From assembly GCF_050624435.1 (NCBI RefSeq), contig NC_134546.1, forward strand, positions 9,447,001 to 9,511,000: a stretch of DNA of 64,000 bases, read 5' to 3'. The position numbers were made by a program, and so were the translations under genes. Source of the stretch: Tenrec ecaudatus (lineage: Eukaryota > Chordata > Mammalia > Afrosoricida > Tenrecidae). Of the stretch, positions 45,030 to 56,867 are shown piece after piece; position 1 is the first letter of the stretch; the number at the start of each line of letters is the position of its first letter. The notes beneath the pieces were generated by a model that searched no databases, was not told where the DNA came from, and saw nothing but the letters and a program-made list of their open reading frames with translations.

Positions 45030-45475
45030 GTTGTATTTTAGTCTTCTTTACAGATTGAGTAGTAATCAATACTGAAGGGTGCAATCCTTGATCTTCATCA
45101 GCTTTCAAGTCCTCCTTGCTTTCAGCGAGCAAGGTTGTGTCATGTGCAGCCCACAGGCTGTTAAAGAGCCGTTCTCTGATCACAGTGCTGCATTCTTCAT
45201 GTAGTTCAGTTCCTCAGATTGTTTGGTTGGCATGCAAATGGAATAGATGTGGTGGAAAGACACACCTGACACACGCCTTTTCTGATTTTGAACGGACTGC
45301 CTCCACCTATGCACGGTTCCACATGGGCACAGTTAAGTGTTCTGGAATGGGAATTTTTTGCAATGTTATCCATAATTTGTTATGTTCCACATAGTTAAGT
45401 GCATAGTCAATGAAATATAAGCATCTTTGTAGCATTTTCTGCCCTCAGTCAAGATCCATCTGATAGCTATAGTTT
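45030..45475 (-). mobile_element. BovB/RTE LINE fragment in old L1
   Basis: Antisense BovB: 'tcttctttacagattgagtagtaatcaatactgaagg', 'agcgagcaaggttgtgtcatgtgcagcccacaggctgtt', 'cacagttaagtgttctggaatggg' and 'agtcaagatccatctgatagc'. Frames are broken. Confidence 0.88.
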
Positions 45476-45898
45476 ATTTTTTTCCCTCTATTTTAAAGAT
45501 TCTTGTATAGGTTGCAGAAGTTCCCTTCACTTCTTAGTTTTTTTGACAGATTTTTCAAAATCAGGAATGGATGTTAAATTTCTTTGAATGCTTTTTTGCA
45601 TTCGTTGATCTGATCACCTAATTTTTCATTTTTAAACTATTAATATGTATTACATTGATTTTTGAATATTCAAAGAACCTTGCATTTCTAAAATAGATCC
45701 CCAATTAATCATGGTATATTATTTTATACATTTCTGAATTAAATTCTTTAATATTCTGTTGACAATGTTGCTTTCATGGAGGATACTAGTCTATAGGATT
45801 TTTTAATATTCTGTTTTAATTAATGGTAGGCTCTGAAAATGCATCAGGAAGTCTTTTTTCCCCTATTTTCTAGTCAAGATTATGTAGAATAGGTGTAA

Positions 45899-46016
45899 CA
45901 TATATACTCATGTATAAGCTGAGTTTTTCACCATATTTTTAATGCAGTTTTTGGGATAAAATTCGGTGCCTCAGCTGATAGTCGGGTTGGCTTATAATAG
46001 AGTTTATATGATATTT
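45899..46016 (-). mobile_element. Small MITE-like DNA transposon
   Basis: About 118 bp with imperfect inverted ends: tatatactcatgtataagct on the left and the complement of 'gttggcttataatagagtttata' on the right. The interior reads 'aaattcggtgcctcagctgatagtcgggttgg'. This resembles the widespread mammalian elements with 'ctcgagtataagcc' termini. No coding capacity. Family not named with certainty. Confidence 0.6.
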
Positions 46017-46296
46017 TTTTCCTCTAAATATTTGGTAGAATTCACTAGTAAAGTTAGTCATCTCCTGAATCTAGAAATTTCTTTTACAGAAGGTATTTTA
46101 ATTTTTAAAATTTAAATTACAATTGTAATGTCATTAACAATCTTGAGTATTCAGATAGTGTTATATTTTGTGGAAGTGTAATTTTCAAGGTATTAGTCCA
46201 TCTCAACTATATTGACACATGCACATGTATAGAATTTTTTGCATATTTACTCAGTTAAGATCCTCTTTCATTTTTGACATAGATCATCTTTACTTT

Positions 46297-46628
46297 TTAA
46301 AAAACACAACATTTTATTGGGGGCTTGTACAATTCTTATCACAATCCTTACATACATCCATTGTGTCAAGCACATATGTACATTTGTTGTGCCATCATCA
46401 TTCTCAAAACATTTGCCTTCTACTTGAGCCCTTAATATCTGCTGCTCATATTCCCCCTCCCTCCCCACCTCCCTCCTCCCTCCTGAACCCTTCATCATTC
46501 ATATATTATTATTTTGTCATATATTACACTTTCTGACGTCTCCCCCCGCCCTCTTCTCTGCTGTCCCTCCCCCACGGAGGAGGCTATACGCAGATTCCTG
46601 TAATCAGTCCCCCCTTTCTACCCTATAG
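46297..46628 (-). mobile_element. Young L1 tail in old L1
   Basis: The antisense tail starts ttttaaaaaacacaacattt ('tattgggggcttgtac') and runs to 'cagattcctgtaatcagtcccccctttctaccc'. No clean target duplication was found. Confidence 0.85.
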
Positions 46629-47054
46629 TTTTTATCTTTTTATGTATTTTTTGCCACTGACTAGTTTTATCAGTGTTATCCATCACGGGTAAGTTGGTTA
46701 AAATAATTTTTGTGGTGGTTGTTGTTGATGTGAAAGTTTTCAAAGCAAATTTTCCATTCAACAATTGATATGCATTTGTTTTTGTGACATTCGTAGTGAT
46801 TCCCTCAGTGTAGCAGCACTCTTCCCCTTCTTCCCTATTTCCCGTTTTTACTGTTCTTTCTGTCCTGTTCTGACATTTGTTTTAGGGCAAATGCTGCCTT
46901 TTTTGATTCGATGGCATGATTGTTTTTGCTTTTGAGGCTAGCTTTTTGGTCTCATGGTTGATTGTTCTGAGAGTTTCATTCCTCTCTGAGGTGGTTATTC
47001 AGTTTACTGACCTTAGTTGTGTATGTAGGGTTTGTAAATATACATGTAACAAAA

Positions 47055-47225
47055 GGAACCCTGTCAAGTAACCTTGGACTGCAAGGTTGGTGGTTCAAGC
47101 CTACCAGTCACTCCAAGGGAAACGATGTGACTTTGTGCTTCTATAAAGATTTAAAGCGCTGGGTGCCTTGTCTAGGGTTGCTGTGAGTCAGAATCAGCTG
47201 GATGACAGTTGGGTGTTTGTGTAAC
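47055..47225 (+). repeat. AfroSINE in old L1
   Basis: The sense copy reads 'gcaaggttggtggttcaagcctaccagtcactcc', 'gtgcttctataaagatttaaagcgctggg' and 'tgtgagtcagaatcagctggatgacagttggg'. The head is truncated. Confidence 0.88.
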
Positions 47226-48202
47226 AAAAACGTTTGTCATTTCAACATGCTTCATGTTTTCAATTAAGTGAAACTGTGCTGTGCATATATCACCGTAGCA
47301 GTCAACCAGGCTTTTGATCTCAATGATGTCTCTTATTTTTCTATTTTCCATTTCATTTACTTATGAGTTTACCTTTATCATTTCCTTTCCTCTACTTTGA
47401 TTTTCTTTTCCTGTTCTGATTTAGTTTGCTTTCAACAATTGATTTAATATATTTCTTTTTTTCTTTTGTAACACAAGCATTTAAGGGTATAGTAGAAATC
47501 ACTCAGCACTGATATAGCTGCATTCTACCCATTTTGAAACATTGTATTTTTAACCTCTAATTTCCCTTGAGACTGCCTCTTGATTTATGGATGAGCTGTA
47601 TGTTTTTTACATTTTCATGTGGAAGATTTTTCTATCTTTTGGTTATTGATGTCTAGTTTATACCCATTATGGTCAAAGCATATATGTTTTCTGCTTTGTT
47701 TTGTAAATTTGTTATGGTTTATTTTATGACCCAGAATATTGCCTGTCATGGCATTTGTTCATATGCATTTGAATTGTTTGAGAAGACCATTTATAAAAGC
47801 CAATTAAATTCAATTGGTGGTTTGTTCTATTTCTAATCTGCTTTTTAATCACAAAAGTAATTAGTTTAAAGCCCATCCTATCCTGATATGGTCTCATTAA
47901 CATAAGAAAGAAAAGTGCATTCCCAATGGGGTTACATCTACAGGTATAATGGTTAGGATATATAGCACATATTTTGTGGGGAACACAATTCAATCCATAA
48001 TGGTGTATTATGAAGTACTGTTTCTAGGTTCTATATGCATGCACATATAGGATCTACTTGGTAAATATATCTTTTAATCATTATACAATTGATGTTCTTT
48101 TTTCCCCCTGATAATTTTCTTTGCTCTAAAAACTACTTCATTTTAATTAGTGATTGCAGGCTTCTTTGGAATAGAAGTTAAATGTTTTAATTTTTTTTGT
48201 CT

Positions 48203-48392
48203 CTTCCCTTAAAACTCATTGCCATAGTCAATTCTGACCTTCTACGGTAGGGAAGAACTCCCCTTTTGGATTTCAGTATTTTAAATCTTTCAAGAAGTAA
48301 AGAGCCTCATCTGCTCCAGTGGACCCACTGGTGGATTCCAACCACTGACCTTATGGCTCATCAGCAGGTCAATTTGTAACCTACTACCCACT
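48203..48392 (-). repeat. AfroSINE, diverged
   Basis: The antisense copy has 'cattgccatagtcaattctgacc' and 'ctgctccagtggacccactggtggattccaaccactgacc'. A degraded head follows. Confidence 0.72.
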
Positions 48393-49016
48393 TTTAACTT
48401 AGGTGTCATTATATTTGAATTGAGTTTCTTAAGTAAAATATGTAAGTATATCATGTTCTTAAATTTTTTATGCCAATAACCTCTTTGATTTAATAGGAAT
48501 TTTGAATCCATTTTCATTTAACATATTATTGATATGTTTAGATTTAAGTATAGTCCCCCCATTTAACTGCTTGAACTTTTATTTTTAATATTTTCATTCA
48601 AGCTAGTATGTATCTACTCCTCTGTGTCATGATTAATTCTCCCTTCCCTTGGTTCTGTGTGAAAATCTTGGACTTTTTATAATAGCAGTCTCATATAGTA
48701 ATTTCCCTTTTGAGGTCTATTCGATTTAATGAGTATTTCACTCTCATGTTCTCCAGGTTCATGCATATTATGAGGTGCTTTGCAGATTCATCTTTATTCT
48801 TTTATATTGCAATAGTAATATGTACCATAGTTTTGGTCATTCTTTTGTTGATGGACATTTTGATTGCATCCATTTTTTTTGTCATTGTAAATAGTTCAGC
48901 AGTGGATATGGGTGTGCATAAATTTCTCTCTTTACTGCTCTTATTTCTGTAAGATATAAAAGTATACCTCATAGTGGGAGTTATTGGATCAAATTGTATT
49001 TTAAGTTAGAACTTTT

Positions 49017-51105
49017 TGTTTTCAATCATTTTATTAGGGCTCATGAAACTCTCATCAAAATCCATCCACCCATCCAACGTGTCAAACACATTTGTACATT
49101 TGTTGCTCTCATCATTCTCAAAACATTTGCTTTCTACTTGAGCCCTTGGTATGAGCTCCTCTTTTTACCCCTCCTTCCCCGCCGTCCCCCATGAACCCTT
49201 GATAATTCATAAATTCCTATTATTTTGTTGTCTTACACTGTCCAACGTCTCCCTTCACCCACTTCTGTTTTCCGTCCCCCAGATGGCGGGTTACATACAG
49301 ATCCTTTTCATCGGTTCCCTCTTTCTACCCTACCTTGTTTCTACCTCCCAGTATCACCACTTACCACTGGTCCTGAGGAGTGCAACTATCCTGGATTCCC
49401 TATGTTTCCAGTTCCTATCTGTACCAGTGTACATCCTCTGGTCTAGCCGGATTTGTAAGGTAGAATTGGGATCATGATGGGGGGAGGGGAGAGCATTTAT
49501 GAACTAGAGGACAGTTGTATGTTTCATCGTTGTTAGACTGCATCGACTGGCTTATCTCCTCCCCGCAACCCTTCTGTAAGGGGATGTCCAGTTGCCCAAA
49601 GATGGACTTTGGGTCCCCACTCCATACTCCCCCTCATTCACAATGATAGGATTTTTTGTTCTTTGATGCCTGATATCTGATCCCATTGGCATGTTGTAAT
49701 CACACAGGCTGGTGTGCTTCTTCCATGTGGGCTTTGTTGCTTCTGCGCTATAGATGGCCACTTGTTTATCTTCAGGCCTTTAAGACCTCAGACGCTATAT
49801 CTTTTGATAGCTGGGCACCATCAACTTTCTTCACCACATGTGCTTATGCATCTGCTTTGTCTTCCATGATCATGTCAGGAAGGTAAGCATCATGGAATGC
49901 CAGTTTAGTAAAACAAAATGTTCTTGCATTGAGATACTTTAATACTAAACCTATAAATATATGCACATAGATCTATTTCCCCATTGCCATATATAAATAT
50001 ATTTACATATGTACATGCCTATATTTAGACTTCTATAAATACCCTTTGCCTCCTAGTTCTTTGCTCTATTTCATTTTACTTTCTTCTTGCCCCACTATCA
50101 TGCTCAGCCTTCATTTGGGTTTCAGTAATTCCTCTCGGTTACATTGCCCTTGATCAAGCCCTACCAGGCTTCTTACACCCTCCTCGCCACTGATTTTGGA
50201 TCGCTGGTTGTTCCCTTGTCCCTGGTTTGTTAACACCACTTACTTTCCCCCACCTCCCCCTCTCCCATGTCCCCCAGAACCATCGGTCACATTGTTTTCT
50301 CCTCCAGATTGTTTAGCCAACCTTTCTTATCTAGATGGACCTGCAGAGACAATATGCACAAAAGCAAGACAGAGCAAAACAAAACAACAACAAAAAACCA
50401 ATGCCAAAAAAGAGAGAAGCCTGTAAATAGGTCAGGGTCTGTTTGTTGACCTTTAGGAGTGCTTTCTCGTTGAGTCTGGTGGAGTGCCATGCCCTGGCCC
50501 CAAAGTCTTTTTTATTTGTTTTAATGTTTCCATGTTTTGTTTTTCCTTTTTAAAAAATCATTTTATTGGGGCCTCATACAATTCTTATCACAATCCATAC
50601 ATAATCCAAAATCTATTTTTGGTATTCCCTCGGGACTGCCTTGCTCTGCTCCCTTTGCTGTTCTGTTACATGCTCTTAGTGTTTTGTCTTGGTGTGGTGG
50701 GGCCAGATTGGGTGCAGTTCCCACACTGTGTCTCCAGTGTTGTTCCCTGTAGGGCTATGGGTCAGTGACTGATGTTATATCTTGTGGGGCTGGCCATATT
50801 GTCCTCCCTGTGCTTTGACTGCTCTGAGCAGGAATATCGTTCTCCAGGCTTGGTGGGCCAGGATGTGCTCCACTCTCTCTTCCTCCTCCTTCATTTGCTC
50901 CTGTGTGTTCTGATCAAACATGTCCTCCCTCTCCCTGAGCTGCAGCTTCAGTGATGTCCTCTGAAGTAAATTCTTCTGGGGGGAGGGGAGGCTGTCCATA
51001 TAGTTGGGATTGGGGCTGGCCCCTCAGACCTCTCTCCTGGTTCCTACTCCATGCCAGCATGTCATTTACATCTTAGAGCACCAGGTTGAAGTCTGGTCCC
51101 TCTTT
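49017..51105 (-). mobile_element. Longer young L1 3' UTR, antisense, about 2.1 kb
   Basis: It starts at the tail (caatcattttattagggctc) and passes one copy of the internal unit (49640-49870). It then has 'aaaatatatgcacatagatctatttccccattgcc'-type sequence, 'ccctggccccaaagtctt' and 'gtgttttgtcttggtgtggtggggcc'. It ends near 'caggttgaagtctggtccctctttccc'. It is inserted in the old L1, whose text resumes at 51110, and is itself interrupted near 50.5 kb. No ORF2 is retained. Confidence 0.88.
50514..50605 (-). mobile_element. ~90 bp L1 tail inside a young L1
   Basis: The insert contains ttaaaaaatcattttattgg, then 'ggcctcatacaattcttatcacaatccatacataat', in the middle of L1 text that should read straight through. 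Flanks are ccaaagtctttttt (50500-50513) and ccaaaatctattttt (50606-50620). Confidence 0.82.
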
Positions 51106-51367
51106 CCCATACTGCTGTCTACACTGGCTGCACTACTTCATAATACCACCAGTTGTGTAGGAAGTTCTAGAACTGCCACTCTCACCAGCATTTGTTTTCT
51201 GTTTTTTAAAAAAATATTACTATTAATGTTGGGGTGAGATCTAATCTAATTTTTTAAATTGTGCATCTCTTGAATGGTGAATGACAGTGAAGAGTTCATG
51301 TGTTTGTTGGCTACATGAATGTGTTTTTTGTTGAAGTGTCTATTCATGTCTTCCACCCATTTTTAAA

Positions 51368-51576
51368 AAATCATTTTGTTGGAGACTCATACAACTCTTA
51401 TCACAATCCATGCATATATCAATTGTGTAAAGCACATTTGTACATTTGTTACCCTCATCATTCTCAAAACATTTGCTCTCCACTTAAGCTCTTGGCATCA
51501 GTGCCTCATTTTTTCGCCCTCCTGTCTTCCTCATGAACACTTGATAATTTATAAATTATTGTTTTGTCATATTCTT
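51368..51576 (-). mobile_element. 209 bp L1 tail with exact TSD
   Basis: Bounded by acccatttttaaa at 51355-51367 and 51577-51589 (13 of 13), inside the old L1. The insert has only the L1 terminus ('tcattttgttggagactcatac ... aattattgttttgtcatattctt'). Confidence 0.94.
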
Positions 51577-52403
51577 ACCCATTTTTAAATTGCATTATAT
51601 GCCTTTTTCTTGTTGAGGTGTTGTTCTCTATAAATTTTTGCATAATGTGTCATTGCCTAAAAACATTTTTTTAAGTCTCTGTGTTCTTTTTATTCTTTCA
51701 GTAAAATCTCTTTGCCTGAGATCCTCTAAAAATTAGGCACTTATGCATATGATCTATTTTATTTTCTGTTATATATGTTTCAGTTATGTTTGATAATTTT
51801 TGAGGATTCTTTATAAAGTTTTTCAGAAATTTTCATGATCTTTTATTTCAATTGTTCCACATGCTTTTTGAGTATCGCTAACATTTACGCAATGTATTAG
51901 ATACCCTAAAATTTTCCTTATTCTTTATTTGATAATGTTTATAGTTTTAGGTTTTATATTTAGGTATCTGATCAATCTTGAGTTTGTTTTTATACATAGT
52001 GTGAGATAGCGGTTCTGCTTCATTTTTTTTTTACCTCCGGAATAAGTCATTTTTCCAGCACCACTTATCAGAGAGACTATCCCTTCCCTATTTGATAAGT
52101 TTGGGCCAGCAGTGAAAGATCATCTGTCCATTGGTGGACAGATTTACTTCTGGGTTCTCAGTTCTGTCCAGTGGCTGCTGTGTCTGTTCTCTACCAGTAC
52201 CAAACCGTTTTGACTGTCATCACTGTGTAGAGAGTTTCGACTCACAGTGTGAGGCCTCCTATTTTATTTTTTTCTTCAGTAGTGCTTTTCTTTTATGGGG
52301 TCTCTTTTCTTTCCATATATAGCTGGTGATTAGTTTTCCCATCTGGTGCTCAGTACCAGGATTGCATTATATATGGAGATTGCTTTGGGAACTATTGACA
52401 TTT

Positions 52404-52889
52404 AAAAAAAATCATTTTATTGGGGGCTCATACAACTCTTACCACAATCCATACAAACATCAATTGTGTAAAGCACATTGTACATTAGTTGCCCTCATCA
52501 TCCTTAAAACATTTGCTCTCCACTTAGCCCCTGACATCAGCTCCTCATTTTCCTCCTCTCTCCCCACTCCCCTCTCTCTCATGAACCCTTGATAATTTAT
52601 AAATTATTATTATTTTGTCATATCTAACACAGTCTGACATTTCCCTTCACCTACTTTTCTGTTGTCCATCCCCCAGGGAGGAGGTTATATGTGGATCCTT
52701 GTAATCGATTCCCCCTTCCCAACCCACCCACCCTCCATACTCCCAGTATTGCCACTCTCCCCACTGGTCATGATGGGTTCATCTGTCCTGGATTCCCTGT
52801 GTTTCCAGTTCCTATCTGTACCAGTGTACATCCTCTGGTCTAGTCGGATTTGTAAGGTAGAATTGGGGTCATGATAGTGGGGGAGTGGG
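52404..52889 (-). mobile_element. Young L1 tail, 486 bp
   Basis: The flanking gacattt recurs at 52397-52403 and 52890-52896, and the old-L1 text joins across it ('gggaactattgacattttcatactctg'). The insert runs from aaaaaatcattttattgggg to 'gatagtgggggagtgggg'. Confidence 0.88.
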
Positions 52890-52995
52890 GACATTTTCAT
52901 ACTCTGAAATCCTCTATTCATGAGTATGGAACATTCATTTCATGGTCTTCTTTGGTTTCTTGTAGTAATATTTTGTAGTATTTCATCTTTAGGCT

Positions 52996-53172
52996 CAAAA
53001 CTCACTGCCATTGAGTAGGTGCCAACTTATAGCAACTCTATAGAAGAGGGTAGAATTACTTCTGTGGGTTTCGGAGGCTATAACTTTACAGGAGTAGAAA
53101 GCCAGTGTTTCTCCCAAGAAGCCGCGGGTGGTTTTGAACTGCTGGCATGTGATTAGGAGCCCAATGTGTAAC
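52996..53172 (-). repeat. AfroSINE in old L1
   Basis: The antisense copy reads 'cactgccattgagtaggtgccaacttatagcaac', 'gtttcggaggctataactttacaggagtagaaagcc' and 'ccgcgggtggttttgaactgctggc'. The head is degraded. Confidence 0.9.
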
Positions 53173-53969
53173 CATGGTGACATGGAAATGGCATTACTTT
53201 CCTGATGCCCTTTCGTCCTTTAATTTTTTTGGTATGGTGATCTTGGACTTTTAACTTTATTGAATCTTTAAATTATTTTCAGCAACTTTCTTGCCGAGTT
53301 TGGGATTTTCTATGTATAGGATAGGACCAAATAGGGAAAAAATTACTTTACCTAATTGGATGCCTTTTATTTTATTTTCTTGTGTTATTTCTCTAGCTAA
53401 GATTTGTAGTACAAAATTGAATAGGATTGGTGATAAAGGGTATCCTTGTCTAGTTCCCCTTTGCAGAGGAAATGCTTTTATTCTCTCTATTGAGACTAAT
53501 ACTGACAATTGGTTTTGCATATATATTCTTAATTATGTTGAGGAATTTCCCTTTTATTCCTGTTTTGTTAGTTTTTACCAGATATGGGTGCGAGATTTTG
53601 TTAGATAATTTTCTTCATCAAAGTGGTCCTTTAGTTTATGTGATAGACAACATTGATTTTTCTGTGGAACCATCCTTGCATGCCTGGTATAAATCCCATT
53701 TGATTATGATGTAATTTTAATACGTTTTTGGATTCTATTGGCTATTTTGTGGAGAAATTCTGCCACTATGTTCATGAGACATTGGTCTATAATTTTCTTT
53801 TGGTTTTGTTATCAGATTTATGCTTGCTTTAAAGAATTAATTCAGACGGTTTTCATCCTTTTCTATAATCTAGAATAGTTGTGAGACTTTTGTATTTTTT
53901 GTAGCTTTCTTGTATATTACATTTACATACAATGAAAGCCACATAAGATAATATACATTTTGCCATTTC

Positions 53970-54529
53970 TGCCTCAGATTAGGTCCCCTAGAGATGTAAA
54001 ACCAGTGGAATTTATTTATGTATATGCACATAGAGGTTTATCTCAAGGAAGTGGTTCATGCAGTTGCTCAGGCTGGCAAATTCCAAATCTGTGGGTTAGA
54101 TGTTAGGATAGAGGCTCCATTCGATTTATTCAGGACCTGATGAATCTGAGACTGGAAGGCCAAGACAATGGTCTTCTGGCTGCAGAGGTGAATGAATCCA
54201 AGGTCAGCAGGTAAGATGTAAGCTGTTGACAATTCCTAGAATTGGCAGGATGTGAGGCAAGCCGCTGAATCAAGTTCAAAGAACCAGAGGCCAGGTGATG
54301 AACCACATTCAGGATTCAGACCCAGCAAAAAGCAAGCAAACTTTTGTCTGAGTGCCTTCATATATTGGAAACAGGCCAATGACCCTTTCAGTGTACTCAC
54401 TACTCATACCAGATGTCACCATGAAGGTGAATATATTGTTAGATTTCATCATGGACTGTGATGGCATCTTAACTGACAAGCCACCGAGTCCTTACTCAGG
54501 CAAGTTGACTTAAAACCTTAACTATCACA
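53970..54529 (-). repeat. ERVL (MLT2-like) LTR, antisense
   Basis: Read antisense it opens tgtgatagttaaggttttaa then 'gtcaacttgcc', and closes '..ccactggttttacatctctaggggacctaatctgaggca'. This is the TG...CA layout and wording of MLT2/ERVL LTRs. No internal viral genes. The target duplication is not clear. Confidence 0.72.
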
Positions 54530-54534
54530 TTCTT

Positions 54535-56390
54535 TCATAGCCCTGTATACTTTAAAAATGTGTCTTCCTCTTTGCTGTTCAGATTGGATAATTTCTATTA
54601 ATCTGTCTTCAAGTTCACTGGCTCCACTCTATATTATTATTGAATGTACCCAACGAGTTTTAAATTTCTCTTGTTACATCTTTGAATACTAATACTTCTA
54701 TTTGTTTTTTCTTTATATTTTCTATTTATTTTTTAAGACTTTTGATTTTTTTTTATTTCAAGAGTTTTGGGGGCTCTTTTCTCTCCATCTAATTATCTGT
54801 TATCAAAATTTTTGATTCTTCATATGACAAGTAATTTTGGATTGTATCATTGACATTGAATATTAAGTTATGAGCTTTCATTTTGTATAAATCCTCTGGC
54901 AAATGTTGATAACTGCTTTAGTAGGGGTTGACCTGGTTAGATTTAAGGTACAATTTTCTTTTTTTTTTTAACATTTTATTAGGGGCTCATACAATTCTTA
55001 TCACAATCCATACATACATCAATTGTGTAAAGCACATCTATACATTCTTTGCCCTCATCATTTTCAAAGCATTTGCTCTCCACTTAAGCCCTTGGCATCA
55101 GGTCCTCTTTTTTCCTTTCCTTCCCCACTGCCCCCTTCCTCATGAGCCCTTGATAATTTATAAATCATTATTTCGTCATATCTTACACTGTCTGACATCT
55201 CCCTTCACCCCCTTTTCTGTTGTCCCCCAGGGAGGAGGTCACTCGTAGATCCTTGTAATCAGTTCCCTCTTTCCAACTCCCTCTACCCTTCCAGTATCGC
55301 CACTCACACCCCTGGTCCTGAAGGGATCATCTGCCCTGGGTTCCCTGTGCCTCCAGCTCCTATCTGCACCAGCGTACATCCTCTGCTCTATCCAGACTTG
55401 TAAGGTAGAATTCGGATCATGATAGTTGGGGTGGGGGGAGGGGGGAAAGGAAGCATTTAAGAACTGGAGGAAGGGTGTATTCTTCATCGGTGCTACATCG
55501 CACTCTGACTGACTCATCTCCTCCCCTCTGCAAGGGGATCTCCAGTGGCCGGCAAATGGGTTTTGGGTCTCCACTCTGCACTTCCCCCTTCATTCCCTCT
55601 GGTAAGATTTTTTTTGTTGTTGTTCTGATGATGCCTTATACCTGATCCCTTTGACACCTCGTGATCGCACAGGCTGGTGTGCTTCTTCCATGTGGGCTTT
55701 GTTGCTTCTGAGCTAGATGGCCGCTTGTTTACCTTCAAGCCTTTAAGGCCCCAGACTCTATCTCTTTTGATAACCGGGCAAAAAGTACAATTTTCAATGC
55801 ACTTTCTGTCTGCTGTTGATTCCAGTCTTAGTCTTAAAATATTATTTGGATTTGCATTTGTGCCACCTAGTGGCGAATCTATGACCACAATGGTAGTTTA
55901 TCGGTTTAGATCTCAGTCTTAAACGCATTGTTTAGACTCCACAAATACATATTCAGGTTCGTGTAAGCCTTGAAGTTTATAAACAGTGTCACAGGATCGA
56001 TTTCTTAAGATCCTTCCTATCTTTAATTTCGTCATGTGCTTTCCAGTTCCTTGAAGCTCCTTTTTTGTTATCTAAACACATACTTCTATGGCTGCACCTG
56101 CCTGCTGGTTGTAGTGTGGCAAATCAAAGGGAAAAACTTGGTAAACCTGACAGCAGTCTAGGGGTACTTCCGATTCTAATGGTCTTCATCTCCATTTTAC
56201 CTGTTGCTTCCTACTTTTCAGAGTCCTCAGAAGGCTAACTTTATGCATTCTGCCCAGGACTTTTAGCTGTTTGAATGAAAGCCTTAAGATGGTGCTTACT
56301 CTATCTTACCTGGAACCAGACTTGACAATCCTGATCTTTAATTGCTGTATACTATTGTATTAAAATCAATCCATGAGTCGTGAATGACAC
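54535..56390 (-). mobile_element. L1M-type 3' UTR, split by a young L1
   Basis: Left part: 'gattggataatttctattaatctgtcttcaagttcactggctcc' and 'gtataaatcctctggcaaatgttgataac'. Right part after the insertion: 'tgaatgaaagccttaagatggtgcttactctatcttacctggaaccag'. It resembles old L1 3'-UTR text read antisense. Exact limits are uncertain. Confidence 0.55.
54959..55781 (-). mobile_element. Young L1 insertion, 823 bp
   Basis: Bounded by aaggtacaattttc (54945-54958) and aaagtacaattttc (55782-55795), with one mismatch. The L1 runs from the t run and 'aacattttattaggggctc' to 'tctcttttgataaccgggc'. One copy of the internal unit is present. Confidence 0.93.
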
Positions 56391-56431
56391 TTGTTCCTAA
56401 TTGTGTCTTTAAGAATGTGTAGGTCAGACAG

Positions 56432-56867
56432 GACAGCTGTGTGGTTGCCCTTAGGTGCCATCCAGTGGGTTCCAACTCAGAGACCCTTACGGACAAGTGA
56501 AGGAAACACCGACTGGTCCTGCACCATCCCAGTTGTTCTTGGGTTTGAGTCCATTGTTGCCGCCACTGTGTCAGTCCATCTAGTCAGGCGTGTTCCTCTT
56601 TTTTGTTGCCCTTCTACTTTACTAAGCATGAAGTCTTTCTCTTAAGGACTGGTCTCTCCTGACAACATGTCCAAAGTACATGAAACAAATCTTGCCACCC
56701 TTGCCACTAATGAGCATTCTGGCTTTACTTCTTCCAAGAAATATTTTTGTTCTTTGGGAAGCCTATACCACTTTCACAATTCTTTGCCTGCACTATAATT
56801 CAGATGCATCAATTCTTCCTGTTCTTCCATATTCAATGTACAACTATATACATGTGCATGAGGTTTG
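56432..56867 (-). mobile_element. BovB 3' end, antisense
   Basis: It reads 'ccttaggtgccatccagtgggttccaac', 'gcgtgttcctcttttttgttgcccttctactttactaagcatgaagtc', and 'atgcatcaattcttcctgttcttcc'. It stops at the L1 tail. Confidence 0.9.

Larger units (their letters stand above)
43840..48200 (-). mobile_element. Old L1, antisense, fragmented by later insertions
   Basis: Pieces of one old L1 3' end and ORF2: 'gacttactata..gccattgagttcatcc', 'taaataaagctactaaaagcatgtgcaggttttgtg', 'tttctctagggtaaatacttaggcatgggattactgg' and 'ttttgaatattcaaagaaccttgcatttc'. Further upstream is 'tttatacccattatggtcaaagca'. An AfroSINE, an L1 tail, BovB, a MITE, another L1 tail and an AfroSINE interrupt it. Frames are closed throughout. 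Confidence 0.78.
48500..53890 (-). mobile_element. Second old L1, antisense, fragmented
   Basis: The 3' end is at 48650-49012 (cattcttttgttgatggaca). It continues at 51110-51367 and 51577-52403, then 52890-52990 and 53190-53890. Its ORF2 includes the fragment 53257-53520, antisense, with GTRQGYPLSPILFN and ILAREITQ (reverse transcriptase palm). The catalytic FADD site reads SLFGPILYIENP, so the active-site aspartates are gone. Confidence 0.85.

Noticed and set aside
43840..53890. Single full-length L1 spanning 10 kb
   Set aside because: 3'-end text occurs twice (about 43.9-44.6 kb and 48.7-51.3 kb), so at least two old L1 copies are present.
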